From positions 23,471,967-23,535,966 of the forward strand of contig CM067311.1 in the NCBI GenBank assembly GCA_034231615.1: a stretch of DNA of 64,000 nt, written 5' to 3'. Under the pieces are notes generated by a model that had not been told where the DNA came from, did no database searches, and saw nothing but the letters and a program-made list of their open reading frames with translations. Numbering within the stretch: the first letter of the stretch is position 1; each line of letters opens with the position of its first letter. Shown one piece after another: positions 22,201 through 29,279 of this stretch. This stretch comes from Meghimatium bilineatum (lineage: Eukaryota > Mollusca > Gastropoda > Stylommatophora > Philomycidae). The position numbers and the translations under genes are program-made.

Positions 22201-24678
22201 GGCATGCCGCCTGCCAAGAGTACCACTCATAGCACGTAACTCCATAGCTTCAAGCAATAATCCACCCGGAGCTCAGGAAAAATCCAACTTGTACAAAAGA
22301 CGACAGGAGTCTGATTCGAACCTTTTGTATACAAGGCGAACATCACTACTACCTCGGGAGATCCCCGGGGCATTATCACTTGAAGCTACGAAGTTACGTG
22401 CTATGAGTGGTGCTCTTGAAAAGAGGTGTGATGTTTCGTTGAGTGGGAGTTAGTATATATAGTACAATATAGAACCCATGTACAATAACGTCAATCTTTC
22501 CGAAACATCATAGTCTTGTCATGTGACGTATTCCTTCCAGAACGGTGTCTTCCCAATGAACTCTCTGAACCCCTCTATATCTTGGGCGATGCGGCTTGCA
22601 TTTTCTAGTGATGTATTCATGTAATCTTTAATGTCGTCAGTCCATCGTCTTCTTGGTCTGCCCTTTCTCCTCTTCACTTGTACTCTTCCCTCCATTATTT
22701 GTATTTTTTTAAACAGTTGTGTCTCTTCATATGATCAAACAGGCGTAATTTTCTTTTTATTGTGTTTAGTAAGCAACACTCTGGAATCTTCAATGTGTTT
22801 ATAATATCTGAGTTTATGATTGTTTCCATCCATGATATTCTAAGTATCCTTCTGTGGCATTTCAGCTCGAAGGCATTGATCTTCTTTGTCGTTGTTTTAC
22901 TTAGGGTCCATGTTTCACAGCCGTATATTGCAACAGGAAAAATAAAAGTTCGTAACATTAGCAATTTCGTTTCTATTTTGTTGTTTTTCCATATGTTCTT
23001 CAACCGTGTTATTTTACAATATGCCATTGCCAATTTTTTTCATATTCTTTAGGCGCTCTAAAGTCATTTTTTTTTTAACTCACAAATGTGATGCAACGGC
23101 TTTTTAACACTGATCTGGTGCATCTCCCAGGACTAGCAGATAACCAAGACCTACGCCACCTTCTCGTGAGGCATCATGAAAAGCTCGTGCGAAATACTCG
23201 GTCAACGCTCGGAGATCGGGTGCGGACAGTATACACCGGGACGGAATGAGAATTGCTTAAAACAGACAAGCAATATTTCTTAATGACACATCTAAATCCC
23301 CACAGTCAAAACAATATTGCATGCCCTAGCTCAAGAAAGCAAGAGTAATAAGCAAGTCTCCGGTGAAGTTATGTTTATTGAATACAATGTAAAAACAGCG
23401 CATTGATAGAGGGCATCGTCAAGTGCAAGTAGTGGAACAATCAATAAAGCTAAATACGAAATCAATAATGAAATGTGTGTTCATTGTTGAGAACAAGCGT
23501 CTAGGTAGGTACCTTCCAGGAACATCTAGGTAGGGACCTTCCAGAAACATCTAGGTAGGTACCTTCCAGGAACATGTGGTGTAAAAAAGAAACCTTATCC
23601 CAATCAAGAGGTATTTACGATTTCGGTGACCGAAGCCTGGCTAAGAAAGACCAGTATAGTTTTTCATTGAACGGCAAGTCTGTTAGATAGATTAGCAAGT
23701 CTGACAGTTAAATAAATGGGCCGCAAGACAGTTCAATAGATGGACGGCCAGACAGATATTTAGATAGATGGATTGCCGGATAGTTAGATAAATGGAAGAC
23801 GGATAAGTTAGGTAGACGAATCAAGGACAGTTTGAAAGAAGGACAACCGAGCAGTAATTTATATGGATAGTCAGGCAGTTAAATCGATGGACGACTGGAC
23901 AACTAGATGGATGGATAGATAGACTTTTATATAGATTGGCGAACAAACAGTTAAATATATTGGAAACCAGACAGTTAAATATATTGGCGATCAGACAATT
24001 AAATAGATAGATGGTCAGACAGTTAAAAAGAATGGCGACCAGACAGTTAAATAGAATGGCGACCAGACAGTTAAATAGATTAGCATCATAGATTGGCGAC
24101 TTAGGTGTCATGAGAGTAACGTGTTATGAACTCACGACCTCTTAAGACGGTTAAATATATTGTTGGCCAGGCGGTTAAATAAATTGACAATAAAACAGAT
24201 AGATGGTCAGATATTTACAAAAGTCGAATGCCGAACCGTTAAATAGATGGATGCCCATCTATTAAATAGATGAATTGTCAGAAATATGGTAGGCAGGACA
24301 GTTACATGGATCAGTAGGATTAGTAGGACAATAATTGAAGATAGAACTTTAGAGCGTTAAGGACGTTAGTTATATGGTCTGCTTAACAATTAGGTAGACG
24401 GGCGTATAGTTAGATGGACGACCAGACATTTGGAGAGATTGACGGATGGACAATTAAAATTTATTTTCAAGCTATGTATGAAAAACCTCAACCTTTTCTT
24501 TATACAATCAGATCTGCCTCTGCTTGTAGAACGTCAGGAGCTGTTTGCTAACAAATTTTATATCGATCACTACCCTGCAGTTCTGCATTGTCTGGATCAG
24601 TATCTCTACAACTTGAGTGTGTCTAAAATAACCAGAGATCTAGCCTTTTACAGAAAGCTGAGCTTTGTACGGAGTTGA
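4013..24678 (+). CDS. GCNT-like: GCNT-family beta-1,6-GlcNAc transferase, 3' part (5 exons)
   Basis: Five exons (4013-4278, 7541-7671, 14034-14267, 18970-19074, 24512-24678) join without a frame break to 903 bases, about 300 residues plus stop. The product matches the C-terminal two thirds of core-2/I-branching enzymes (family GT14), Golgi type II proteins that add GlcNAc in beta-1,6 linkage to O-glycans or polylactosamine. Visible landmarks, numbered in this fragment: LLRAIYR near 5, NVYCLNVD, WKYLHN, GSAY near 156, SPDEY with the presumed catalytic Glu near 191, TPC-x8-C in exon 4, LFANKF and CLDQYL in the last exon. The cysteines at positions known to pair in mouse C2GnT-L are present. The usual LCGQDFP motif reads IPGQQFP. 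Anchor and stem exons must lie left of the window. The precise paralogue cannot be assigned. No frameshift or stop is seen, so it is probably functional. Confidence 0.9.
4279..5114. other. Intron, nothing recognised
   Basis: AT-rich intronic sequence between the first and second visible exons of the glycosyltransferase gene. I see no exon, RNA gene or repeat copy that I can name. Confidence 0.5.
5115..5250 (+). repeat. Dispersed repeat, about 130 bp (family F)
   Basis: One of three + strand copies (also 14415-14540 and 25475-25615). All share TTGGTGACCAGTGTGTA-like and CTCGTACGACTGGT-like blocks and end in an ATGGTTACA box. GGTTGGTGACC resembles a pol III B box, so it could be a tRNA-like SINE head; this is a guess. 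Confidence 0.6.
5263..5790 (-). mobile_element. LINE-A copy 1, 3' fragment
   Basis: Inverted copy of the 3' end of LINE-A. It starts at the terminal GTTGTTCGTCCATCAC and runs back through the C2H2 finger and the basic tail region. It is 5'-truncated and lies in the intron after the first visible glycosyltransferase exon. Frames are broken. Confidence 0.85.
5815..6300 (+). mobile_element. SINE type 3 fragments
   Basis: Two partial copies. The first, 5820-5910, has CTGCTGGAAATC and ends in TTTGAGAACGAACC, the 3' part of the family seen complete at 60508-60792. The second, near 6140-6170, has the core ATGTCGTAGGAGGCGACTAA. Both are diverged. Confidence 0.45.
6301..7245. other. Intron with weak SINE traces
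   Basis: AT-rich intronic DNA. Around 6795-6865 a fragment reading AACGGGAATTGAACCAAGT on the + strand matches the tRNA-like part of SINE type 2 in reverse orientation. The rest shows nothing I recognise. Confidence 0.4.
7250..7432. repeat. 21-bp minisatellite
   Basis: About eight units of the form CAGTACAACTGTATGGGGAG plus A. Some units have GTAAAA or a changed core. It lies 110 bp upstream of the second visible glycosyltransferase exon. Confidence 0.9.
7541..7671 (+). CDS. GCNT-like: GCNT-like, second visible exon
   Basis: Acceptor TTTTCCCTCAG at 7530-7540; donor GTAAGA at 7672. The leftover AG of the previous exon plus A gives Arg, then TNLELVQILN, YNGSNDF and YDNITG. This matches the GCNT stretch that follows the FPL(K/R)TN motif and has the expected length. 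The exon ends with one base (phase 1), which fits the next exon. Its last 31 bases and the donor are the founder or first member of the 54-bp array, so the exon end is ambiguous: five more donors follow in frame. Confidence 0.87.
7640..9460 (+). repeat. 54-bp minisatellite built from an exon end and its donor
   Basis: About 33 tandem units. Each begins AAACACCATGTCATCTATGA, continues through ACATAACAG then GTAAGAGATATTTAGTCAGT, and repeats. The first half of the unit is exon sequence and the second half starts with the intron's donor. Units of 54 bp with GTAAG(A/G) are at 7640-7950, 8360-8620 and, fewer, near 8920, 8980 and 9195. Other units are 55 bp (CTAATGAC in place of CTATGAC) and have GGAGAG in place of the donor. 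The 54-bp units read as an 18-residue block with HHVIYDNITG at its core. The array breaks down after 9450. Confidence 0.95.
9470..9980 (-). mobile_element. SINE type 3 fragments, two
   Basis: Partial inverted copies at about 9475-9640 and 9795-9975. The first has TCTTCTTTCTCAGCGTTCATT (the reversed GAA-rich tail), GGATATAGTCCAGAAAATGG and CCTGACACATCC. The second keeps the last of these blocks. Both are diverged members of the family best seen at 60508-60792. Confidence 0.5.
10090..10377. repeat. 15-16-bp minisatellite, left block
   Basis: Diverged units of the type GTTACATACCGCGGAG. This is the older, more variable part of the array that resumes at 11412. Confidence 0.9.
10378..10690 (-). 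mobile_element. LINE-A copy 2, 3' fragment
   Basis: Inverted 3' end of LINE-A, from the terminal TTCGTTCATCACAAGTGATG back to the region encoding the AQNRSTWRS motif. It lies directly against the minisatellite unit at 10377, so it seems to have inserted in or beside the array. Confidence 0.8.
10691..11411. other. Unclassified insert between two array blocks
   Basis: The sequence separates the two blocks of the 15-16-bp minisatellite together with the LINE-A fragment. It has no recognisable exon. GC content is a little higher near 10680-11130, where a dispersed element may be present, but I cannot name it. Confidence 0.4.
11412..12690. repeat. 15-16-bp minisatellite, main block
   Basis: About 80 units, mostly GTTACATACTGCGGAA (16 bp) mixed with GTTGCATACTGCGAC (15 bp). 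The mixing forms higher-order units: a block of several 16-bp units plus 15-bp units recurs near 11530, 11840 and 12390. Three 16-bp units equal 16 codons without stops, so a spurious frame of 392 codons is open on the + strand. It lies in an intron of the glycosyltransferase gene. Confidence 0.95.
12691..12925. other. Intron, nothing recognised
   Basis: Short unique stretch between two minisatellites. No exon or RNA gene is seen. Confidence 0.4.
12930..13375. repeat. 41-42-bp minisatellite
   Basis: About eleven units containing ATGTCCAGGTGTATAATCGT and GTTGTGACCT. The left three units (TATCCAGGTGTATAGTCGTA) are nearly identical to each other and form a separate subfamily. Confidence 0.93.
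13515..13590. repeat. 36-bp direct repeat, two units
   Basis: Two copies of a unit containing TATTATTACGTTGATGGCTT followed by GCTGATGTGTT. Confidence 0.9.
13664..13905. repeat. 26-bp minisatellite
   Basis: Nine nearly perfect units of ATATAGTGTGCAGTTTATAT plus GTATTT. Very low divergence suggests recent growth. It ends 130 bp upstream of the third visible glycosyltransferase exon. Confidence 0.95.
14034..14267 (+). CDS. GCNT-like: GCNT-like, third visible exon (catalytic Glu)
   Basis: Acceptor TCATCTACAG at 14024-14033; donor GTATGT at 14268. The incoming G plus GT gives Gly, then KYLVVE, KSPPPHGF, GSAYGSFSRAFVEF, WSKDIESPDEY and VPGGYR. GSAY and SPDE are family hallmarks; the Glu of SPDE corresponds to the proposed catalytic base of mouse C2GnT-L (from family knowledge). 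The exon ends in phase 1 like its neighbours. Confidence 0.92.
14360..14382. repeat. (GT)n microsatellite
   Basis: Short run of about nine GT units just inside the intron. Confidence 0.9.
14415..14540 (+). repeat. Dispersed repeat family F, copy 2
   Basis: Matches 5115-5250 and 25475-25615: TTGAGGTTGGTGACCAGTGT and CTCTCGTACGACTGGTCT. Confidence 0.6.
14595..14790 (+). mobile_element. SINE type 3 fragment
   Basis: Contains CCTGCTGGAAATCGTGTAGG and GAGAGATCCGG, and ends in TTTGAGAACGAACGG. This is the 3' part of the family seen at 60508-60792, here in + orientation. Confidence 0.5.
14791..16438. other. Intron, nothing firmly recognised
   Basis: Long AT-rich stretch. A tRNA-like piece near 15378-15450 (TAGCGCAGTGGATATCC) lacks a good B box and cannot fold into a full cloverleaf by eye. 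No exon is seen. Confidence 0.4.
16440..16520 (-). mobile_element. tRNA-like SINE head
   Basis: The minus strand reads TGGCTCAAGTTGTGAGGCG (A box region) and, about 30 bases later, GGTTCAAATCC (B box). The spacing is tRNA-like, but there is no intact acceptor stem, so a SINE or tRNA pseudogene is more likely than a working tRNA gene. Confidence 0.4.
16521..16794. other. Intron, nothing recognised
   Basis: AT-rich stretch without recognisable features. Confidence 0.4.
16795..17010. repeat. 26-bp minisatellite, block 1
   Basis: Eight units of ATATCTAATCTTGACAGTCT plus TCGGAG. The same array continues at 18240-18385 and 18775-18875, split by two LINE-related insertions. Confidence 0.93.
17013..18235 (-). 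mobile_element. RNase H LINE, 3' part of ORF2
   Basis: On the minus strand, 18218-17814 encodes the end of the RT thumb and linker (VDRLEKVQNEAMRAVLGC, RSIRVRHQVAQVKSYL). 17738-17013 encodes an RNase H domain with its acidic residues in YTDGSV, MRMEIEGV, LTDSRSML and GNERADLLAG, then a C-terminal HLWECPACCEANF followed by stop. A stop at 17816 separates the two frames, so the copy is dead but fairly young. RNase H places it in the I/Jockey-like branch of LINEs. It interrupts the 26-bp array; GATAGTCTT and GACAGTCTT on either side may be a target duplication or just array units. Confidence 0.9.
18240..18385. repeat. 26-bp minisatellite, block 2
   Basis: Five units of the array interrupted at 17011, with TTTGAAGATATCTAATCTTG as the common form. 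Confidence 0.93.
18387..18773 (+). mobile_element. Short deleted derivative of the RNase H LINE
   Basis: A 385-bp element whose last part encodes WLLEQRAEHLWECP and ends in CCAGTTTCTAATCAAGAA, the same 3' end as the LINE at 17013-18235. Its first 290 bp (ACCATGCAACAGAAAACCTT near the start) are not seen in that LINE fragment. A near-identical copy with the same junction lies at 50443-50838, so the short form itself was mobile. It splits the 26-bp array. Confidence 0.8.
18775..18875. repeat. 26-bp minisatellite, block 3
   Basis: Four units, the last part of the array begun at 16795. Confidence 0.9.
18970..19074 (+). CDS. GCNT-like: GCNT-like, fourth visible exon
   Basis: Acceptor CTCTTCCCGTAG at 18958-18969; donor GTTTGT at 19075. 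Incoming G plus GT gives Gly, then TPTKKRF, ASFTAWEKETPC and FVRWICIFTPA. The two cysteines nine residues apart match the PPC-x8-C pair of GCNT1. The leftover G joins AT of the last exon to make Asp, giving the family order CIF-x3-DL. Confidence 0.88.
19075..20245. other. Intron with one cassette-exon candidate
   Basis: Mostly unique AT-rich intron. At 20044-20109 a 66-base stretch is bounded by AG and GTAATT and is phase-compatible with the flanking exons; it is described in the findings. Nothing else is recognised. Confidence 0.4.
20248..20972. repeat. 38-bp minisatellite
   Basis: Nineteen units of CTATTTCAACAAATAGAGGA then TATCACATAGGCACCTAC. Units differ almost only at two sites (GACACC/GGCACC and CTACC/CCACC), so the array is very young. 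The unit contains the palindrome CTATTTCAACAAATAG. Confidence 0.97.
20985..21707 (+). mobile_element. LINE-A copy 3, 5'-truncated
   Basis: It begins within the ORF2 C-terminal part (KLKVYRAVVLPVLLYASE region) immediately after the 38-bp array and ends with the family 3' end CACTTGTGATGAACGAACAAC. An internal stop at 21171-21173 (ATCAGATAG) and other changes kill it. The open part 21240-21540 covers the basic tail. It lies inside the last intron of the glycosyltransferase gene. Confidence 0.9.
21990..22090 (+). mobile_element. tRNA-like SINE head
   Basis: CACACTGGTTAAGTTATTTG resembles an A box and GAGGGTTCATAACC a B box at tRNA-like spacing. No intact stem is evident. Confidence 0.45.
22165..22458. 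repeat. Foldback repeat, about 85-bp arms
   Basis: The segment around 22180-22280 (ACTCATAGCACGTAACTCCA) recurs inverted at 22365-22455 (TTACGTGCTATGAGTGGT), with about 85 bp between. The same sequence is found singly near 2320-2400. Confidence 0.7.
22510..23065 (-). mobile_element. LINE-C, 3' part of ORF2
   Basis: The minus strand encodes MAYCKITRLKNIWKN, YGCETWTLSK and ELKCHRRILRISWM (23033-22695), then RRRWTDDIK and FREFIGKTPFWKEYVT with stop near 22525. A frame break separates the two parts. The same 3' end occurs at 1-141 and 34330-34970. Confidence 0.85.
23066..23475. other. Intron, nothing recognised
   Basis: Unique-looking intronic sequence with no exon. Confidence 0.4.
23495..23580. 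repeat. About 31-bp direct repeat, three units
   Basis: Three copies of CTAGGTAGG(T/G)ACCTTCCAG followed by GAACAT. Confidence 0.9.
23690..24440. repeat. Degenerate 24-28-bp minisatellite
   Basis: Some 25 loosely conserved units built on GACAGTTAAATAGAT then TGGCGACCA. It is much older than the other arrays in this intron. It ends just before the last glycosyltransferase exon. Confidence 0.8.
24512..24678 (+). CDS. GCNT-like: GCNT-like, last exon with stop
   Basis: Acceptor TTTATACAATCAG precedes. The joined codon gives Asp, then LPLLVERQELFANKF and LHCLDQYLYNLS, ending with TGA at 24676-24678. LFANKF and the Cys-Leu-Asp motif are C-terminal hallmarks of the family. The tail beyond is about 35 residues, as usual. 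No AATAAA signal lies close behind the stop. Confidence 0.9.
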
Positions 24679-24879
24679 TCAACTGTTGTCACATCAAGTG
24701 TTCCTTTTACATTTTTAATAGAGAACATAAAAAGCTGTAAAATATTTTCTATGTCTTTGATATCGTATATTTTGGGATCACTTATCTATTATCTTCATTA
24801 AAAACAATGACACCATTGACATCAATCTCTTTGCTTATTTGTACTTTTAAGAGCTGTACTATAATATTTCAGATGTAAA

Positions 24880-25335
24880 CAAAGAGAAGAGAGAGGCTAT
24901 ATAGAACCAATTCTGATGCATGGAAGTGAATCTTGGATAAACAGCAGAACAGTAAAAAACTATATTGAGGCAGCAGAGATGTAGTTTTATAGAAGAATAT
25001 TAAGAACGCCATGGACAGATAAAAGGGCTAATGAATATATCTTGAGAAAAGTTAAGTTAAAAAGAGAGCTGCTTACCTGCATCAGAAAGAGATAGTTGAA
25101 ATTTTGGACACATCATGAGAAGAGGAAAGATGAAACACATGGTAACAACAGGCAAGTTGAAAAGCGAGAGGGATAGAGAAGACCAAGAGAGAAAATGTTA
25201 CATAGCCTAGCATTACGGCATGGGAGAACATCGTTATCGGAAATGATATAGAATGATATAATGAAATAGAAGGCCGTGAAAAGACATGATAACCAACGCC
25301 ACACGGGCATGGACTATTAGAAGAAGAAACAAAGA
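24880..25335 (+). mobile_element. LINE-E, ORF2 C-terminal fragment
   Basis: Broken + strand frames read GSESWINSRTVKN, FYRRILRTPWTDKRANE and KRELLTCIRKR. This is the same family as the inverted copies at 28750-29135 and 35160-35645. Several stops. Confidence 0.65.
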
Positions 25336-25474
25336 GATGTCTCGCGACTTGACTAATAATCTTTTCAGATCGATTTTTGTTCAATTGTGTGTATATGGTT
25401 CAGAATGATATTAATTGTTCTGTACTTTTTTCAGAACCCAAAACATCCCTAATTAAAATGATTTATTGTCGGTG

Positions 25475-25620
25475 GCTATGTCGGTAGCGCCGCAGATTCG
25501 GTAAAATGTCGGGCAAGTTTGATAGAGGTTAGCTTTGAGGTTGGTAATCAGTGTGTAGTATAAGAACCAGTTCCCTCGTTCGGCTGGTTTAATATACTAG
25601 CGATATGGTTACACATGTCC
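25475..25620 (+). repeat. Dispersed repeat family F, copy 3
   Basis: Contains TTGAGGTTGGTAATCAGTGT and TTCCCTCGTTCGGCTGGTTT. Third copy of the repeat at 5115 and 14415. Confidence 0.6.
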
Positions 25621-25674
25621 ACAGTTCAGTTGACGTGATAAAAAAACTAAACATATTAGTTAATGTCGTCGACG

Positions 25675-25815
25675 TCGGATGTGGCTGGTCATTTTCGCAG
25701 ATACAACTGCGACACAACGAATTTCCGTTCTTTGAACTACATCGTGCTGGAAATCAGGTAGGACCATTGTCTTGCTAAGAAATAGATCCGGTGTGAGAAC
25801 AAGCCCCAAATATGC
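25675..25815 (+). mobile_element. SINE type 3 fragment
   Basis: GTGCTGGAAATCAGGTAGGA and GATCCGGTGTGAGAACAAGC match the 3' part of this SINE family. The order of family F then SINE type 3 is the same as at 14415-14790, and as at 5115-5910 where LINE-A copy 1 sits between them, which suggests that the two together form one element. Confidence 0.5.
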
Positions 25816-25874
25816 GAATTCACTTCACTTATCTATTGAAAGTTGGCATTATGCTTTTCTTTATATTAGTAAAG

Positions 25875-26005
25875 ATGAAAAGCAACCACGGCGACACATC
25901 TGGCCTTGGAACGAAAGCTTAAGCTCTTATCCATACGCTTAACGGCAAGTGTGAATACGATCAACCATCATTAACCCGGGGACAGAGAATAGACAATAGT
26001 AAAGG
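25875..26005 (+). mobile_element. LINE-B 3' end fragment
   Basis: Contains CTTAACGGCAAGTGTGAATA and ends GAGAATAGACAATAG. These are the 3' end blocks of the LINE-B copy at 45005-47645 in + orientation. Confidence 0.65.
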
Positions 26006-26119
26006 TGAAGTTTACATTCAAAAATATAATTATGTTTGGTTTTTGTGAGTCCGTGATGGCTGATCCACTTTGGTCTCGGAAAAAACTTGCATTCTGAACA
26101 GGGTTGAATATCTTTTGAT

Positions 26120-26378
26120 ATTCAACAATGTCTGCGGGGCCGTAGATATGTTTCCCTTACAGGAAAAAAAGGGGGGGGGGCTTTGTTAAAAAAATTCATT
26201 CATGCTTTTCGTGCCAATTCTTCAATTTGATAGAAAATGGGATTACCATTTTTGTGAAAAATTGCTAACGGATTGGGAGGGGGGAGAGTGGTATTGGCTT
26301 TTAGACCAACTTTTGACCTAGTTCCTAGTACGAAAAGTCATGTTCTGATTTGCTAATGGAGGATTAGACTATCTTATC
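26120..26378. repeat. Dispersed element adjoining a minisatellite
   Basis: Contains GGGGCCGTAGATATGT, G-runs and GTCATGTTCTGATTTGC. Related sequence lies at 30000-30330 (GTCATGTTCTGATTGCC). In both places a minisatellite starts directly after it. The class is unknown to me. Confidence 0.5.
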
Positions 26379-26379
26379 C

Positions 26380-26565
26380 CGTGTCTACGGGCTTGGCTGT
26401 CTGATTTCTACGGGCTTGGCTGTCTGGTGTATACGGGCTTGGCTGTCTGATGTCTACGGGCTTGGCTGTCTGATGTCTACGGGCTTGGCTGTCTGATGTC
26501 TACGGGCTTGGCTGTCTGGTGTCTACGGACTTGGCTGTCTGATGTCTACGGGCTTGACCCTAACC
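26380..26565. repeat. 23-bp minisatellite
   Basis: Eight units of CTACGGGCTTGGCTGTCTGA plus TGT. Divergence is very low. It ends in CCCTAACCCTAATCC, two telomere-like units. Confidence 0.95.
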
Positions 26566-26589
26566 CTAATCCTTATCACTGGACTATCT

Positions 26590-27400
26590 TTCCGAAATGC
26601 ACAGACTTTGCAGTACCGAGAGAATAATCCAGAATAACTACGTAAGGCTACTCATAAAAAATACTTGCAATTTAAACCGTTGTTATCTGGGCGTATAGTA
26701 CTAACTTTAGTAGCCTATAGTATGTTTGTATAGTCCAATTCTTTGTCCTAGAGAAGTATGACCTGTCTGTAGTTAAGCTAAAAAAAAATAATAGTCATTG
26801 TTTGACGAATTGACACTGCATAGTTCTGCTTGAGCTTTAACCAGTTGTTATATTATCATGTCATCGCGATTGCACAATTTGTTTTGGTTTTCCTTTTTCA
26901 AAATCTGAGACTTTTGAACGATAAAAGCAATGAAAGTTGTACTAATGCATACCATATCCTATCCATGTTATTATTACAATCTTGCTTTTGTTTAATTTTG
27001 TCTTTACGATTTAAGGAGTTTCTATTCTTATTCTACTGCTGACGTTTTCGTTCTCAAACTCCTGTATACTAGCAGGATGTAGTCCGGATAATGGAATATT
27101 ATGTGTAGTGGTTTATGCCCTTGTTACGATATATGTGCCTCTCCATTAGGACACATCAGACTTGAATATGGTGTTCGAGTCCAGCTTTCTATGTGATGGA
27201 ACAGCCATCCATAGTCATCTTTTAGTGACATACTTGACGTAAAATTGTTGCTATTCTTTACTCCTCTTTCAGACATCGACAATATACAAGAGATTTTTAA
27301 TAAATTTGAAGTCATGCCCAACTTGTCCGCAGGTATCAACTGTCATTGGCGCCTGTGACTTATTCCTGGCACTCGCTTTTATTCTACCGCCTTTAGTTAT
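26590..27400. other. Intergenic, one weak SINE trace
   Basis: Around 27040-27125 a reversed SINE type 3 fragment reads TTTTCGTTCTCAAACTCCTG and GGATGTAGTCCGGATAATGG. The rest is unclassified AT-rich DNA with no recognisable exon. Confidence 0.45.
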
Positions 27401-27406
27401 GGAAAC

Positions 27407-27474
<68 letters not shown>

Positions 27475-27495
27475 TATTATATTATTATTATTATA
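27407..27495. repeat. (ATT)n microsatellite
   Basis: About 29 ATT units with a few ATATT interruptions at the right end. Confidence 0.97.
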
Positions 27496-27544
27496 GATAC
27501 CACAGTAATCTATAATTCTCTGTTTTCCTATTTAAGGCCTCATC

Positions 27545-27625
27545 CCTAATGACACTTTCAAGCCCGTAGATAGGGAGGTGGATGGGGTTGTAGGTTCAAA
27601 CCCCCACCTTTATTTAAAAAAATTA
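27545..27625. repeat. Dispersed repeat end, GCCCGTAG...GGTTCAAACCCCC type
   Basis: AAGCCCGTAGATAGGGAGG followed by TAGGTTCAAACCCCCACC. The second block looks like a B box, but the arrangement is typical of a dispersed repeat of unclear class. Confidence 0.35.
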
Positions 27626-27824
27626 GAACATGGTAGTTGTGTGTCGGGTTTCTATTGATAGGCCAAAAAGGTATCCAATGAACGTATGTTTACTTTTAGT
27701 TATATTGTTTACTTTTAGTGGTATTGTTTACTTTTAGTTGTATCACTTTCTCTATAGTTCGTTGTGACTAACCCATGTAACACATCCAGCTTTCATGTTT
27801 AAAAAGCTATCAATCAATATATCA

Positions 27825-28012
27825 ATAAAACCCATAACCCTTCAGGGTCGTAGGGGTACCACATTGGAAGCTTCAGCACACAGAGTCCTCCAGCGAATTC
27901 TATCCTCAGCGATGCGGATGAGTGTGGAAATATCTAGCCCTGTCCATTCCTTGATGTTGTCTGTCCATGTCTTTATTTGTCCTCCTCTGCTTCTTCCACC
28001 CTCGACAGCTAT
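27825..28012 (-). mobile_element. LINE-H C-terminal fragment, copy 1
   Basis: The minus strand reads TDNIKEWTGLDIST, IRIAEDRIRWRTLC and EASNVVPLRP, a standard LINE ORF2 C-terminus, without a frame break. A second copy lies at 37383-37565. Confidence 0.75.
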
Positions 28013-28370
28013 AATCAAGAGTGAAAATAGTTAGCGACACGATTGGGTGCATTACTAACCCTTGAACTTTCAATGGATTAAATAGAAAATGTACGTGATT
28101 ATGCTACAAGAAAAGTCGGAGTCAAAGCTTGCCTAAGTTCACACGACTAGTTTCATCGCACGGAACATGATGTGGCAAATTTCACACTAATCATGGAAGA
28201 ACAGTATGTGTTCTTAGGGGACATATCAATCCCAGAGGCGTTACAGCCGAAATAAATTTAGTTTATGTAAAGGCGTATAGGTTTGGTGGTAGAACAAATA
28301 GTAAGCCCACCTAACAGATCCTATTCATTCGTATTAGCTCTTTGTTCGAAAGCGAATTTCCACATTGTAT
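28013..28370. other. Intergenic, nothing recognised
   Basis: No exon, RNA gene or repeat family was recognised. Confidence 0.4.
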
Positions 28371-28371
28371 T

Positions 28372-28625
28372 GTTTATACAAGTAAATTTAAGTAGGAAGC
28401 CAGAGGACAATTAAAAATGCTTGAGACTAACGGGAATTGAACCAGTCCGTTCAACGGCACCAAATCGCCTAGCAACTATTGCACACGCGTTCTTCCGTAC
28501 TTGACTAACCGCATCTTCAAAAAAAGATGCGATTTTGTCAAGCCATTCAAACCTTGCACTCAAAGTCACCAGAACGGACCAATTGAGAGCAATTATAAGT
28601 TGCGGAAAACCTCTTCGGAAATGCA
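28372..28625 (-). mobile_element. SINE type 2, tRNA-related
   Basis: The minus strand reads GCGGTTAGTCAAGTACGG (A box side), then GGACTGGTTCAATTCCCGTT (B box). Flanks match the copies at 63353-63790 best (AAGTAGGAAGCCAGAGGAC). A 10-bp stem TCTTCAAAAAAAGA precedes the head. Confidence 0.7.
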
Positions 28626-28749
28626 GTACACATAATCAGCTGTGCGCACTTAATAATATGGAACTAGACCATAATAAAAAAAATCATCAAGTACTACGCT
28701 AATATTTTTTTACGTATGCGGTTAAGTTATGCACAAACGGTTGTCTTAT

Positions 28750-29135
28750 CCACGCTCTCGTTAGTCTGGGTTCATCATTATCAGGTGTCATGCCGGCTCG
28801 CGTAGACGATCATGGTTCCCTACAGCTCTCTATCTTCAATATAATGTATCAGCATCGTTGTTGTTTCACTGCCGTGCCAGGTTATTAAATTGTCTATTTT
28901 CTCACGTTGTGGCGATCTCTCTCTCTCTCTCTCTCTCTCTCCGTTGTCTCTGTTGCTATGTTCTCCAAACCTCCTTCTCTCATAACGTGGTCAAAAATGA
29001 AGATTATCTTTTTCTTATATTATTGATTAAGCCCCGTCTCGTATTTGATTCTTTCAACACCTCCACATTAATTTCAATGTTGAGAGCCTTATTTTTCTTT
29101 CAATTCAAGCATCTAGTGACTTTTCGTCGTTAACA
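28750..29135 (-). mobile_element. LINE-E 3' fragment
   Basis: Inverted. It shares its 3' end with 35160-35645 (CATGCCGGCTCGCGTAGACG compared with CATGCCGGCTGGCGTAGGCG) and then the reading that follows. It contains a (TC)n run at 28918-28941. Confidence 0.65.
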
Positions 29136-29279
29136 AGTTCATGTCCAAACACAATTCCCCTATTATCAGTCACGTCTAGGTGACTACGTGAACTTCCACG
29201 TTTTCTGTCAATTATAATCAGTATATGACCATCCCTCATCGATACTGTTACACAGATCGTAGTTGCCACACTGTTAAGG

